IMG/VR virus record: IMGVR_UViG_3300008110_007639
Coordinates: 1 to 58,100 of that record
DNA length: 58,100 nucleotides
Source of the DNA: a virus
Direction: 5' to 3' (one strand)
Each line of letters starts with the position of its first letter. The first letter of the stretch is position 1. Position numbers and translations under genes: made by a program. Positions 6,473 through 16,308 of this stretch are shown piece by piece. Below the pieces are notes generated by a model. It saw only the letters and a program-made list of their open reading frames with translations. It did not search any database and was not told where the DNA came from.

Positions 6473-8911
6473 ATGGCAACACCACCAACACCAGGCTCAC
6501 AAAATCCAGGAATGTCATCAAAAGATTTGATTAGGGATTTAAAAGAGCTATTAGAGGATCAAGGGGATTATAATAATCTGCTAAAAAACGCATTATCTGA
6601 TTTAAAAAAGATGGATAATGCGTATTTAAAAATTGAAGCAAGATTAGCCACATTATCTAAAGATTCAATAAATCTAAGACAAACTAATCAGGAACTTCTT
6701 AAATTAAAACAAAAAGAGTATATAGAAGAGAAGAAACTAGTTGACTTAAATAAAGATTTTGATCAACAAACTAAAGATGCATTAGCAGACGCAAAAAATA
6801 TCGTAGAATCCCAAAGAGCTAGATTAGCCGCTCAAGGCAAAAGTCATGATATAGAAAAAGCAATGATGGGAATACTAAAAAGTAAAGGCGATATACAAGC
6901 TGTAGCGCTTTATGCCCAAGAAAAACAATTAGAACTAGCTAGAAGACAAACAGAAGAAGGAGAAAAGGCAGTTATAAATGAAAAGATGGTTTCTAAACAA
7001 TTAGGTATATCGGGAAATTTAATGAAAATATTTGCTGATAATCTTGGTGTAGGAGAAGAAGCGTATAACGCAATGAGTTTCGCCGCAAGAAAAACAGTAG
7101 ACGCTACAGGAAAAGTTACAAATGTAGGTAAATGGAAAGTATTAGCAGCTGGTATAAAAGCAGCAGGAAAAACAATTATGCAAAATATATTAGATCCTGC
7201 TATTATAGCTACAGCTTTAGTAGTGGGTTTTAGTAAAGCAAAAAATGCTATAAAAAATGTAATGCAAGGCGCACTTTCAGCAGCTACTTCAGGTCTTAAA
7301 GCGTTAACTCCAGAAGGAGGAGGTGTAGTATCTGGGCTTACAGGAGGAATATCTAGTATGGCTAAAAACATACCATTTATAGGTGGTTTAGTTGGCGGTC
7401 TAATAGATGGATTTTCAGCTTTGCTCGATGTTGTAGTAGGAGTAGATGATGCTATAGTTAAAGCTGGCAGAAATCTTGGAATGACAAGCGGTCAAGCAAG
7501 GCAACTAAATAGGCATTTTCAAGATATATCACTAAATCAAGGAGATGTATTTATTACTTCTAAAAAATTATTAGAATCTTATTCAGAATTAGCAGGTCAA
7601 TTAGGTATAAATAATAAATTATCTGATGAGACATTACAAACAAACATAAAGCTAAAAGAATTTGCAGGATTAGAGTTAGATACTCGTTCAAGATTAGCTG
7701 AAGTTTCTAGTATAACAGGAAAATCAACACAAGGCGTAGTTAAAGGCGTATTAGCACAAGTAAAAGGTCTTGAAAGAGCAACTGGCATACAATTTAATTA
7801 TCAACAAGTATTAAAAGAAGTAACAAGTCTTTCAGGTGTTTTAGGCTTAAGATTCTCTAAATATCCATCTCAGCTTACTAAAAGTCTATTGACAATAAAA
7901 GCTATGGGAATGGAAATGAAAGATCTAGAATCTATGGCTGATTCATTTCTAGATTTTGAGTCTAGTATATCTAAAGAAATGGAAGCTCAAATACTAACTG
8001 GTAAAGAGCTGAATTTTAATAAGGCTAGAGAATTATTTTTAAATAATGATCTTGCAGGTGCTGCAGCAGAAATAAATAGACAAGTTGGATCTAGTGCAGA
8101 ATTTCTAAAAATGAATAGAATAGCTGCAGAATCTTTTGCACAATCCATGGGAATGTCAAGAGATCAACTAGCAGATATGCTTAAAAAGCAAGAATTATAT
8201 GCTAGTATAGGCGCAAAAGGAACAGAGAACGCCAGAGAAATGTACCAATTAGGTCTTAAAAGATATGGTAATGAGAAAGCAATGGCAGAAGCCATGGGAG
8301 AACAAGCTTTCCAATCTATGCAACAGGCTTCTACACAAGAAAAGTTAATGGCTTTTATAGAAAAAATAAAACAATCAGTTGTTGATTTTATAGAAAAATC
8401 GGGTATTATAGAAAAAATTGAAGGTTTTGTAAATATGTTAACTAATCCAAGTACTATACAGGGGATAATAAAATGGGTTAGAGATGCTATTGCTGGCGCA
8501 GTTGAAATGGTATCTGGACTTATTGGAGATTTATTTGAAGTTGTGGCCGTTTTACCATTTACAGATAAGAATAAGTGGATGACAAAAGCAGCTGTTTTCA
8601 AATCAGGAGGAGCAGATATGGCAAGTAGAATTAGATCAGTAGGAGGAGATTTTGGAGCAGCTACTATATCACAAGCTGCAGCTACAAATGCTACTGCAAG
8701 TAATACAAATACAAAAGCAGTAAATCCATATGATATTAGAAATAATCAATCTATGACAACCGTAGTTGTTAATAATCTTGTAGATAATAGACTGATTTCA
8801 TCAAATACACATAAACACAATGCAAATAATCCTAGTATAGATTCTAGTAGAGCAGCAAACCAAGCTCCAGGAATTAAAGGAAGCAGTTCTCCAGAAATAA
8901 AACAAATGTAA
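6473..8911 (+). CDS. Tail tape measure protein
   Basis: 812 residues. Residues about 20-175 form long charged helices with coiled-coil character; about 225-345 hold Gly/Ala-rich hydrophobic segments (for example AGIKAAGKTIMQNILDPAII and GGLVGGLIDGFSALLDVVVG) typical of tape measures that pass through or insert in membranes; the rest is again helical with a Thr/Asn/Ser-rich end. The type of sequence, size and place between tail-assembly and hub genes support a tape measure that sets tail length (T4 gp29 role). A lytic domain is not obvious in this protein; the hub at 10988 appears to carry one instead. Confidence 0.82.
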   Translation: MATPPTPGSQNPGMSSKDLIRDLKELLEDQGDYNNLLKNALSDLKKMDNAYLKIEARLATLSKDSINLRQTNQELLKLKQKEYIEEKKLVDLNKDFDQQTKDALADAKNIVESQRARLAAQGKSHDIEKAMMGILKSKGDIQAVALYAQEKQLELARRQTEEGEKAVINEKMVSKQLGISGNLMKIFADNLGVGEEAYNAMSFAARKTVDATGKVTNVGKWKVLAAGIKAAGKTIMQNILDPAIIATALVVGFSKAKNAIKNVMQGALSAATSGLKALTPEGGGVVSGLTGGISSMAKNIPFIGGLVGGLIDGFSALLDVVVGVDDAIVKAGRNLGMTSGQARQLNRHFQDISLNQGDVFITSKKLLESYSELAGQLGINNKLSDETLQTNIKLKEFAGLELDTRSRLAEVSSITGKSTQGVVKGVLAQVKGLERATGIQFNYQQVLKEVTSLSGVLGLRFSKYPSQLTKSLLTIKAMGMEMKDLESMADSFLDFESSISKEMEAQILTGKELNFNKARELFLNNDLAGAAAEINRQVGSSAEFLKMNRIAAESFAQSMGMSRDQLADMLKKQELYASIGAKGTENAREMYQLGLKRYGNEKAMAEAMGEQAFQSMQQASTQEKLMAFIEKIKQSVVDFIEKSGIIEKIEGFVNMLTNPSTIQGIIKWVRDAIAGAVEMVSGLIGDLFEVVAVLPFTDKNKWMTKAAVFKSGGADMASRIRSVGGDFGAATISQAAATNATASNTNTKAVNPYDIRNNQSMTTVVVNNLVDNRLISSNTHKHNANNPSIDSSRAANQAPGIKGSSSPEIKQM

Positions 8912-8923
8912 TAAAAAAATAAT

Positions 8924-10675
8924 ATGCCACTAATAGATCTAAGAACTAGTTTAAAGGATTTAAAATACGGGGTTGCTGCTTTTGATAGACGCGATAGCGG
9001 ATGGTCTGGGCAACCTTATATGCAATTTCCTATAGATGATGAAAATGCTCCAAATAATATAAGAAATTTTTATTCATTAAATAGAACTGGCTTAGATTAT
9101 CCTATAAGAGGCGGATCTACAACAATCCAATTAGGAAGTAGAACAGTAACATTATCAGCAGAAATAGACAAGACTAGAATAAGAAAGTTTTTAAGCGATA
9201 AGCCTAGAGGGGACGCATTTATAAAAAAACAAATAGGATTACAGTTGACTAATCCTAAAATGGAAACTGGTACTAGCGTAAATATATTTGGTCAAAATAT
9301 AAATGGATATAATATATTAGAAAACACTAGACTATATAATGATGGTTTAAACACTTTAGAGCAAGTAGGTTATGCAGGCTCTGGTTTACATATACAAAGA
9401 CAAGGTTTAATGCCTATCGATACTGTTTCTAAATACTACGCTAAGACTGTAGGAAGTCAATTAACGATGGATAGTGAGAGAGTACGACTAGAGAATAGAT
9501 TATTATTATTACAGCAACTAAAGTTAACGCCAGTTACTAGAGAAAGCGGAGTACTTGGTGGAATAAATAAAATAAACCAATTAGGTCTATCGCTAGATAG
9601 AAATATAATACAAAACTACTTAGGCGGTCCTGGATCAGTTTATGGAATAGGTAGTACAACTATTAGAAGATACGAAGATACAACAAAAGCTGCTACAGAA
9701 GGATTTGCGACATATGATCAAATATATACAAAAAAGACTAGAGGTGCGAGTAGAAGAATGAGATCAGTAGTTGGTCTAGAAAACTTATTAGTGGCAGATC
9801 AAGATACTATTGACTATAGATTTTATACATATGGTACTGATAGTATAGTAGATAAGATAAATGTAAAGGATATAGGTGCGCTTAATACTGGAGATCCATG
9901 GACTAATGGTAATGCGAATGATGATCTTATTAAGTTTGGATTTGAATGCTTAAGCAATGATGAAGTCGGTTCATCTATGTTTTTACAATTTAGAGCACTA
10001 TTGACAAGTGGAATTACAGATGGTCACCAAGCAACAATAAACGCTTTTAAGTATATAGGAAGAGGTGAAGACTTTTATATATATGAAGGATTTACTAGAA
10101 ATATACAATATGCATTTAGAATAGCTGCGCAATCAAAAGATGAACTTTTACCTTTATATAGTAAGCTAAATGCATTAGCATCTCAAGTATATCCAGATTA
10201 TTCGAATAGTGGTATTATGAGATCATCTGTAGTTAAGATAACTGTAGGTGATTATTTTTATAGAGTTCCAGGATTATTAGAAAGCGTTAATATAACTATC
10301 GCGAATGAAACTTCATGGGATATAGAAGATGGTAGACAACTTCCACACTATCTTGATGTTAGTATATCATTTAAACCAATTCATAGTATGTTACCAAAAA
10401 GATTTATGAGAATTGGAGGTAAACAATTACCTGAAGATGAAACAATATTAGCGAATACGACTTTACAAAAATATAATAAAGAAAAAAATACAGAAAGTTT
10501 AAAAGCTAATAATACTAATATAGGTACGATAAGTAGTAATATACCGACTAATAACACAGCTGTAAGTTCATTTGCGACTAATCTAGTAAATAGAACATTA
10601 TTACAAAATGCTAATAATGAATTTGATATAAATCAATTAAGATTTAAAATAAATAGAGAATTAAGACCTCAATAA
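8924..10675 (+). CDS. Baseplate hub / tail tube initiator protein
   Basis: 583 residues. The C-terminal part (about residues 335-510) has a two-strand and helix pattern with IKFGFECLS, FKYIGRGEDFYIYEGFTRNI, the helix KDELLPLYSKLNALAS and a YPDYSNSGIM..KITVGDYF segment. This resembles the tube-like domains shared by tail terminator, tube and hub-cap proteins (T4 gp54/gp48 role). The N-terminal half is Arg/Asn/Gly-rich and not assigned. It lies between the tape measure and a LysM-type wedge protein, fitting the platform on which the tail tube begins. The exact T4 equivalent is uncertain. Confidence 0.6.
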   Translation: MPLIDLRTSLKDLKYGVAAFDRRDSGWSGQPYMQFPIDDENAPNNIRNFYSLNRTGLDYPIRGGSTTIQLGSRTVTLSAEIDKTRIRKFLSDKPRGDAFIKKQIGLQLTNPKMETGTSVNIFGQNINGYNILENTRLYNDGLNTLEQVGYAGSGLHIQRQGLMPIDTVSKYYAKTVGSQLTMDSERVRLENRLLLLQQLKLTPVTRESGVLGGINKINQLGLSLDRNIIQNYLGGPGSVYGIGSTTIRRYEDTTKAATEGFATYDQIYTKKTRGASRRMRSVVGLENLLVADQDTIDYRFYTYGTDSIVDKINVKDIGALNTGDPWTNGNANDDLIKFGFECLSNDEVGSSMFLQFRALLTSGITDGHQATINAFKYIGRGEDFYIYEGFTRNIQYAFRIAAQSKDELLPLYSKLNALASQVYPDYSNSGIMRSSVVKITVGDYFYRVPGLLESVNITIANETSWDIEDGRQLPHYLDVSISFKPIHSMLPKRFMRIGGKQLPEDETILANTTLQKYNKEKNTESLKANNTNIGTISSNIPTNNTAVSSFATNLVNRTLLQNANNEFDINQLRFKINRELRPQ

Positions 10676-10676
10676 T

Positions 10677-10985
10677 ATGTCATATAAATACGAAAATACT
10701 CCAATAAAAAAACAAACAGATACAGGTATACAATACTATGAAACTAATGTATATCCGAGCATTCCTGTAGTTCAAGGGGATAATTATGTTATAACAACTC
10801 TTGGAGATAGATTAGATTTACTAGCTCTAGATTTTTATGGAGATATGAACTTATGGCGTATAATAGCATCTGCAAATTCTTTACCTGGTGATTCAATATA
10901 TCCACCAATAGGAGCACAAATAAGAATACCAGCTAATCCAATATCAGTAATAAATCAATATAAAAAAGAAAACTTAAATAGATAG
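10677..10985 (+). CDS. LysM-domain baseplate protein (tail protein X / T4 gp53-like)
   Basis: 102 residues. The central part (about residues 33-90) reads as one LysM fold: an initial strand VITTLGDRLDLLALDFYGD, then LWRIIASAN and a final IYPPIGAQIRIP. This layout is shared by phage tail protein X and the LysM part of T4 gp53, which link baseplate hub and wedge. It is only the LysM unit with short ends, so it is smaller than gp53 (about 196 residues). It starts one base after the stop of the preceding hub gene (TAATATG) and is followed two bases later by the giant hub gene. Confidence 0.8.
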   Translation: MSYKYENTPIKKQTDTGIQYYETNVYPSIPVVQGDNYVITTLGDRLDLLALDFYGDMNLWRIIASANSLPGDSIYPPIGAQIRIPANPISVINQYKKENLNR

Positions 10986-10987
10986 TT

Positions 10988-13900
10988 ATGGGATATATAA
11001 ATCTAGATAACATTTTTGGTTATAGAATACCTGAATGGGTGCATAATCAATTAATGGTTAGATCTAAAATGAATTCTAAAGATGTTAGAGATGATGGTAA
11101 TTTACTTTATTTAGCAAATAAAACTGGATGGGTTAGATTAGTATCTTCGATAGACATAAAAAAAGAGTTTATAGAAAAAATAAATAGAGACTTTCCTCAA
11201 GCACTTGAGGCTAGTACTTTAGCTAAGCAGTATGTGTTATTTGGAGGCACTTCTGCATACAAATCAGTTGATGGAAAAGCTAATTATGATCTAAGAAGTG
11301 GAATAGAAAATAATGGTGCTTATCAATTATTAGGAGCAAAAGAAGTACAAGAATACGGTTATAGACCAATGCCAGGTATAAAAAGTGCAAAAATTATAAC
11401 TCAAGGTAAACTAGGATCTATAAGAAGTGCTGATATACAATTTACAGTAAATGATAAAATGCAACTAGACTTAGTAGATATGTTGTATTTTAAGTTAGGT
11501 TATACAATGTTTTTAGAATGGGGAAATACGTATTACTATAAAACAAATAGTAAGAATGTAGCATCATCTACTAATATTGAGGATATACTAAAAGTTTCAC
11601 AATTAAAAAAGACAGAGGATAGTGCAATAGATCCATTTGAACAAGGATTAGATAAAGATAAGATTAGATATAAAATAATGAAAGCCGTTAGAGATACTGA
11701 TGGTAATTATGATGCTATGCTAGGTATAGTCACTAATTTTACTTTTACATCCAATATTAATGGAGGATATGATTGTACTTTAAAATTACAAGCACTTGGT
11801 TATTTAGGAGAATCTATAAGAATTAATGGTATTACTAATTTACCTAAATCTTTATTAATCGCAATAGAAAATATTGCAAATGTAGTTACTAAAATAAATA
11901 AACTTAAAAGAGAAGCAGAATTAAAAGATAAAATACAAGCAGTTAATACAGCAGAATCTCAGAATATAAATAATTTTCCTCAATGTGTAGTTAACTATAT
12001 AAATAAGAGGCTTCTCATAAATACAATTGAAAATAATGTACAAGTTGCTAAAGGCACAGCAACGTGGGAAGGATATGAATTTTACTCAGATAAACAAAAA
12101 ACTTATAAATATAAAGACAAAATAGGTAATTATGATTGTGATCAATATGGTAGAATTATAGACGCTGCAACAAGAACTTTGATCACTAATACACAACCAT
12201 TAACAATTGATGAATATTTAGTAAGTAATAATTCATCAGTAGTTAAAGAAGATAAAAGAGGGCATTACGCTGAAGGCGATATTGTGGATGTGTATATTCA
12301 AGATAAAAGAGCTGATCCAAGTAATCCAACTAAGCTTTATTATTTTCGTAAATATAAAACAGTAGTCGATTATTCACCAGATCCAACTTTGAGTAGTGGG
12401 ATTGGTATTACTTTTAATTTAAACGTAGATAGTGTTGTACAAAGACCAGATCCAAGTAATCCTGATAATCGTGAATCTTTTAGATTCGGCGATAATATAA
12501 AATATGCGTTAGATACAAATACAATAAAACCAAGTGATTCAAAATTTATTATAGAAAAATATAAATTAGAAGATATAGGCGGGAATAGCACTTTAACAAC
12601 TATATTTTCGGGGGCCTCGCTTCAACAAACAGGTGTCGTAAGTTTATCATATTTTGATGAAGAGTATAAAATAAAAATAAGACATTCATTATATCCACAA
12701 TTACAAATAGATAAAAATCAACATGGAATAAATAGTAAAGCGATTACATTTAACTTAAAGTCAGAAAAAACTCAACAAAACTTACAACTAATAAAAAACG
12801 CAGTATACGAATATGTTAATGATAATAAAAGTAAATATAACGTAGTAGTTTTTTTTAAAAATCATTATAACGACCAGGTTACTCTATGGGCATACGCCGA
12901 TATACCTGTTAAGAATCTATGGTATTCTAGATCTCCAATAGATAATGAAACTGGTAAAAATATAGAAATTTCTAGAAGTGAAAGTGTTATACATACACTT
13001 AGAATATCAGTAGCGATTAATGATTTTAGTTTAATAGGAAGTATACAAGCAAAATCTAAATTCGAATTTGCGCAAATAGCAGATCCTAATAATACAGCGC
13101 AAGCAAATACTGGTAGACAAGAATTAGAAAAACAATTAGATGAATATGCAAAAATCGATTCAAGCGCTTTACAAAAAAGTGAAGCTAGTCAGTATAGATC
13201 GCAAATAGAGTGTATACTTAGGACTATTCAATTAAATACTATAGCGTCTTCGATTGGATCACTAGGAGAAGCTAAAATAACTGAAATAAAATGGGCAAAT
13301 AAAAAAAATAAAGATTTTTTAAATAACATTCATCTTAATGGAGCTTTTTCTAATAATATAGCTAATCTTATTGATGATAATTATAAAAATACTATAAAAG
13401 GCTATATTACTAAAGATGGAGCGTATTATAAAAATGAAAATATAAAATTTGAAGTAGAATCTTATATGGGTTTTCATAGAAATATAATGAAAAATCCTAA
13501 TATAGATGATAGTGATGGATCTTTGGCAAATCTTATAGATAAGTACGCTATAGATTATAAATCTATGTTCTCTTCTTACTTAATACCGTATTATCAAAGT
13601 CAAGATCTTTTTGAAAATGCAAATATACACTATCCCACTTATATACCATTAAGTTGGTTTTTCTTTTTGATTAACCACTGTTGTTTACTTTATGAAACTG
13701 AAAATAAAAATAAGCCAATATTTTATTTAGATTTTAATACTTGGTCTAATGTATGTCAATCTAATGATACTATGTTATGTACTGATCCATTCAAATTTAT
13801 AGTGCCTTTTACTGGAAATAAAGATTCATTTAAAAAATTATTTGATCCTACTATAGTTAAAAATGACAGCATAGATGGCGTACCCGTATGGACAGGCGAC

Positions 13901-15571
13901 TCAATATCTGATATAGTTAAGGATTTTAAAATTAGTGGATCAAATACAGCAGCCTATAGAGGACGTTTTTTAAATTGTTTAATTAGTATCGATTATTTAT
14001 TAAATTTAATTAGATCGCATTCTAGTAAAGATGAAACAAATGCAGTGTATTTTAAATCTATGATAGAAGAACTATTATCTGATTTTTGTAAATCTACTGG
14101 AACTTTTAATTATTTACGATTAGCCTATGATGATGATTCTAACTGTTTTTATGTTGTAGATGATCAAGATATTCCATCAGCTGAAGAAGGTAATAAAATC
14201 TTACAAAACAATGAATATGATTTGCCATTGTATGGTAAAGAATCAATAGCAACGAGTTTACAAATAAACACTGATATATCAACTAGAATAGCAAATGTTG
14301 TAGCTATTTCTGCAAATGCTGATGTTGGTTCTCAAACCACTAATAGTACAGATGCAACTGCATATGGTAAATTAAGTAATTATGCTATAGATAGATATAA
14401 ACCAATAATAGCAGCCGCTTCTAAATCTAATGATGAATCAAAAAATCAAACAGAAATAGAATCAGCGCAAAGATTTAATTATGCTATAGATTGCTTTTAT
14501 AGATCATCTGCAACTGCTGAAGATTTAGTAAATCATGCTACTAGCTATTATATAGATAGAGTTCTTAAAGCAAAAAATAAAGACACGGGAACAAATGGAA
14601 CGATGCTAATGCCATTATCTCTAACATTTACTACTGATGGGATTTCAGGATTAGGTATAATGAATGGTTTTACTATAAATGAGAATTTATTACCATACTC
14701 TTATTCTAAGAATAATTCAGCAAAAGATGTAATTAGATCTGTAGGCTTTGTAGTTACTGGATTAGATCATTCTATAGAATCGAATAGATGGACTACATCT
14801 GTAAAAAGTAATATGTACTATTTAAAGAGCGCAGGAGACTATATGTCAAAGGTAGGCAAACAAGATAAGGTTGAATTTGAAATAATAAATCAAGCTGCTT
14901 TTAGCCAACAATCTATAATAACATCAGCTGGAGCGACATTTAAACCTAGTTTAGTAACAGCAAATATGACGTCTTTTAGAGAAGTTACAATAGCCGTAAT
15001 AACAAATTTAGAAGGCGGATACTACCATCCAGATATGTTAAAAGACGGTAGAGTACGAGATAGTCGATATGGAACAAGTGGAGAAACGATGTATGGTTTA
15101 GATAGAGAGAGAGGCGGAAGCGTAATATCAGATTGTGGCCCATGTAAAAGATTTTGGGGTAAAATTGATCAAGCTAACGCAAGAAATAGTTGGCCTTGGT
15201 CATATATTCCTAATGATCCATTAAAGTCTGAATTATTAGAATTAGCTGTTGAAATTATGCAACCAATATTTAATTATAATCTATCAACATTTGTTCCTAA
15301 TAAAGAGATTCAAACTTTAATAAAATCAGATGGTAGACTTTATTTTAATTTTGTATACGCAACTTGGAATGGTCCAGGGTGGTTTCAAGGTTTTTCTAAA
15401 GAAATAATTAGCGCATATAATAATGGTACTAGAAAAGCAGATGAATTAGCTGCTATATTTATAAAAAGAAGAATAAATAATACAAATGTATTAATTGGAG
15501 GAAATAGCCAAAATTCACTAGCAGAACAAGTTGGTAGAAAAATATCTAAAATAACAGGGATAATTGTTTAA
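10988..15571 (+). CDS. Giant baseplate hub protein with C-terminal GH108-like muramidase domain
   Basis: 1527 residues, far longer than T4 gp27 (391) or gp5 (575). The N-terminal region (about residues 100-275) has IKSAKIITQGKLGSIRSADI and MLYFKLGYTMFLEWG, a pattern of hub proteins that form the ring beneath the tail tube. Near the C-terminus, from about residue 1332, LEGGYYHPDM is followed by GTSGETMYGLDR; an EGG start followed by GGxTxYGI is the hallmark of GH108-type lysozymes, with Glu1342 the likely catalytic acid. I infer a hub whose end digests peptidoglycan on entry, as T4 gp5 does with a different lysozyme. The roughly 1000 residues between are not assigned. Start context AGTTATG. 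Confidence 0.75.
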   Translation: MGYINLDNIFGYRIPEWVHNQLMVRSKMNSKDVRDDGNLLYLANKTGWVRLVSSIDIKKEFIEKINRDFPQALEASTLAKQYVLFGGTSAYKSVDGKANYDLRSGIENNGAYQLLGAKEVQEYGYRPMPGIKSAKIITQGKLGSIRSADIQFTVNDKMQLDLVDMLYFKLGYTMFLEWGNTYYYKTNSKNVASSTNIEDILKVSQLKKTEDSAIDPFEQGLDKDKIRYKIMKAVRDTDGNYDAMLGIVTNFTFTSNINGGYDCTLKLQALGYLGESIRINGITNLPKSLLIAIENIANVVTKINKLKREAELKDKIQAVNTAESQNINNFPQCVVNYINKRLLINTIENNVQVAKGTATWEGYEFYSDKQKTYKYKDKIGNYDCDQYGRIIDAATRTLITNTQPLTIDEYLVSNNSSVVKEDKRGHYAEGDIVDVYIQDKRADPSNPTKLYYFRKYKTVVDYSPDPTLSSGIGITFNLNVDSVVQRPDPSNPDNRESFRFGDNIKYALDTNTIKPSDSKFIIEKYKLEDIGGNSTLTTIFSGASLQQTGVVSLSYFDEEYKIKIRHSLYPQLQIDKNQHGINSKAITFNLKSEKTQQNLQLIKNAVYEYVNDNKSKYNVVVFFKNHYNDQVTLWAYADIPVKNLWYSRSPIDNETGKNIEISRSESVIHTLRISVAINDFSLIGSIQAKSKFEFAQIADPNNTAQANTGRQELEKQLDEYAKIDSSALQKSEASQYRSQIECILRTIQLNTIASSIGSLGEAKITEIKWANKKNKDFLNNIHLNGAFSNNIANLIDDNYKNTIKGYITKDGAYYKNENIKFEVESYMGFHRNIMKNPNIDDSDGSLANLIDKYAIDYKSMFSSYLIPYYQSQDLFENANIHYPTYIPLSWFFFLINHCCLLYETENKNKPIFYLDFNTWSNVCQSNDTMLCTDPFKFIVPFTGNKDSFKKLFDPTIVKNDSIDGVPVWTGDSISDIVKDFKISGSNTAAYRGRFLNCLISIDYLLNLIRSHSSKDETNAVYFKSMIEELLSDFCKSTGTFNYLRLAYDDDSNCFYVVDDQDIPSAEEGNKILQNNEYDLPLYGKESIATSLQINTDISTRIANVVAISANADVGSQTTNSTDATAYGKLSNYAIDRYKPIIAAASKSNDESKNQTEIESAQRFNYAIDCFYRSSATAEDLVNHATSYYIDRVLKAKNKDTGTNGTMLMPLSLTFTTDGISGLGIMNGFTINENLLPYSYSKNNSAKDVIRSVGFVVTGLDHSIESNRWTTSVKSNMYYLKSAGDYMSKVGKQDKVEFEIINQAAFSQQSIITSAGATFKPSLVTANMTSFREVTIAVITNLEGGYYHPDMLKDGRVRDSRYGTSGETMYGLDRERGGSVISDCGPCKRFWGKIDQANARNSWPWSYIPNDPLKSELLELAVEIMQPIFNYNLSTFVPNKEIQTLIKSDGRLYFNFVYATWNGPGWFQGFSKEIISAYNNGTRKADELAAIFIKRRINNTNVLIGGNSQNSLAEQVGRKISKITGIIV

Positions 15572-15589
15572 TAGTTTATAATTTAAAAT

Positions 15590-16255
15590 ATGCCAATAAG
15601 ATATTATCCATCATTTAGAGTAAAGACAAATTTAATAACTAGCGGAAATGAATTCTTGTTAGATGGAGCACCTTATTCAGGAAAATACTATGCTACATAT
15701 GACGGTAAATTCTTTTCGGGAGCAAACCCTGTTATTGGTAGTAATAAGCCTTTAGTAAGAATATCAGAGTACGCAAATACACCAGGACTTGCTTCAGTAG
15801 CTAATACACAAGCGCAAAGACAACAATTCGCATTCAATACAAGATTAAAGAGTACTACAATATCATCAACAGGAGAAGTAATATCTTCAGAATTCAAATC
15901 TGAACCAACGTCTTATTTCCCAAAACCTACTGAAGAAGATTATAGAAAAGGATCAATAATTAGGTATTTTGTAAAAAGAATAAATGAAAATGGATATGTA
16001 AAAGAAATTTCTGGAAATGAGTATGATGCTATTGGTAATGGCACAGTACCATATGATGTTACTTATTATCAAATAGAGAATATATTTTGGAAATTAACTG
16101 GACCATTAAATACAATTAGGCTATCACAATATGATATTAGAGCTGGAATCGTAGATACTAATAAAAGATTGGTAGAAAATTTAGATAAGACTTTCTTAGG
16201 TATAAAAGCTTTTATTGCGGAAGATTACGCAAAATTCGGTAGAGTCACCCAATAA
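15590..16255 (+). CDS. Baseplate/tail structural protein, unassigned
   Basis: 221 residues. The N-terminus (FRVKTNLITSGNEFLLDGAPYSGKYYATYDGKFFSG) recurs as a beta-rich motif in phage virion proteins; the C-terminal part is mixed helix and strand with a long final helix (VDTNKRLVENLDKTFLGIKAF). Position after the giant hub and before the promoter of the replication block suggests the last gene of the tail transcript. No specific equivalent recognised. Confidence 0.6.
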   Translation: MPIRYYPSFRVKTNLITSGNEFLLDGAPYSGKYYATYDGKFFSGANPVIGSNKPLVRISEYANTPGLASVANTQAQRQQFAFNTRLKSTTISSTGEVISSEFKSEPTSYFPKPTEEDYRKGSIIRYFVKRINENGYVKEISGNEYDAIGNGTVPYDVTYYQIENIFWKLTGPLNTIRLSQYDIRAGIVDTNKRLVENLDKTFLGIKAFIAEDYAKFGRVTQ

Positions 16256-16284
16256 ATTAATTTTATTGCTATTATTATTTTACA

Positions 16285-16292
16285 TATATTTG
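16285..16292 (+). promoter_or_regulatory. Bacteroidetes-type promoter -7 element (TATATTTG)
   Basis: TATATTTG matches the Bacteroidetes consensus TAnnTTTG exactly and lies 16 bases before the ATG at 16309, marking the change from tail to replication genes. A TTG about 20 bases further upstream could serve as the -33 element. Confidence 0.65.
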
Positions 16293-16308
16293 TAAAAATA
16301 AAGGTTAT

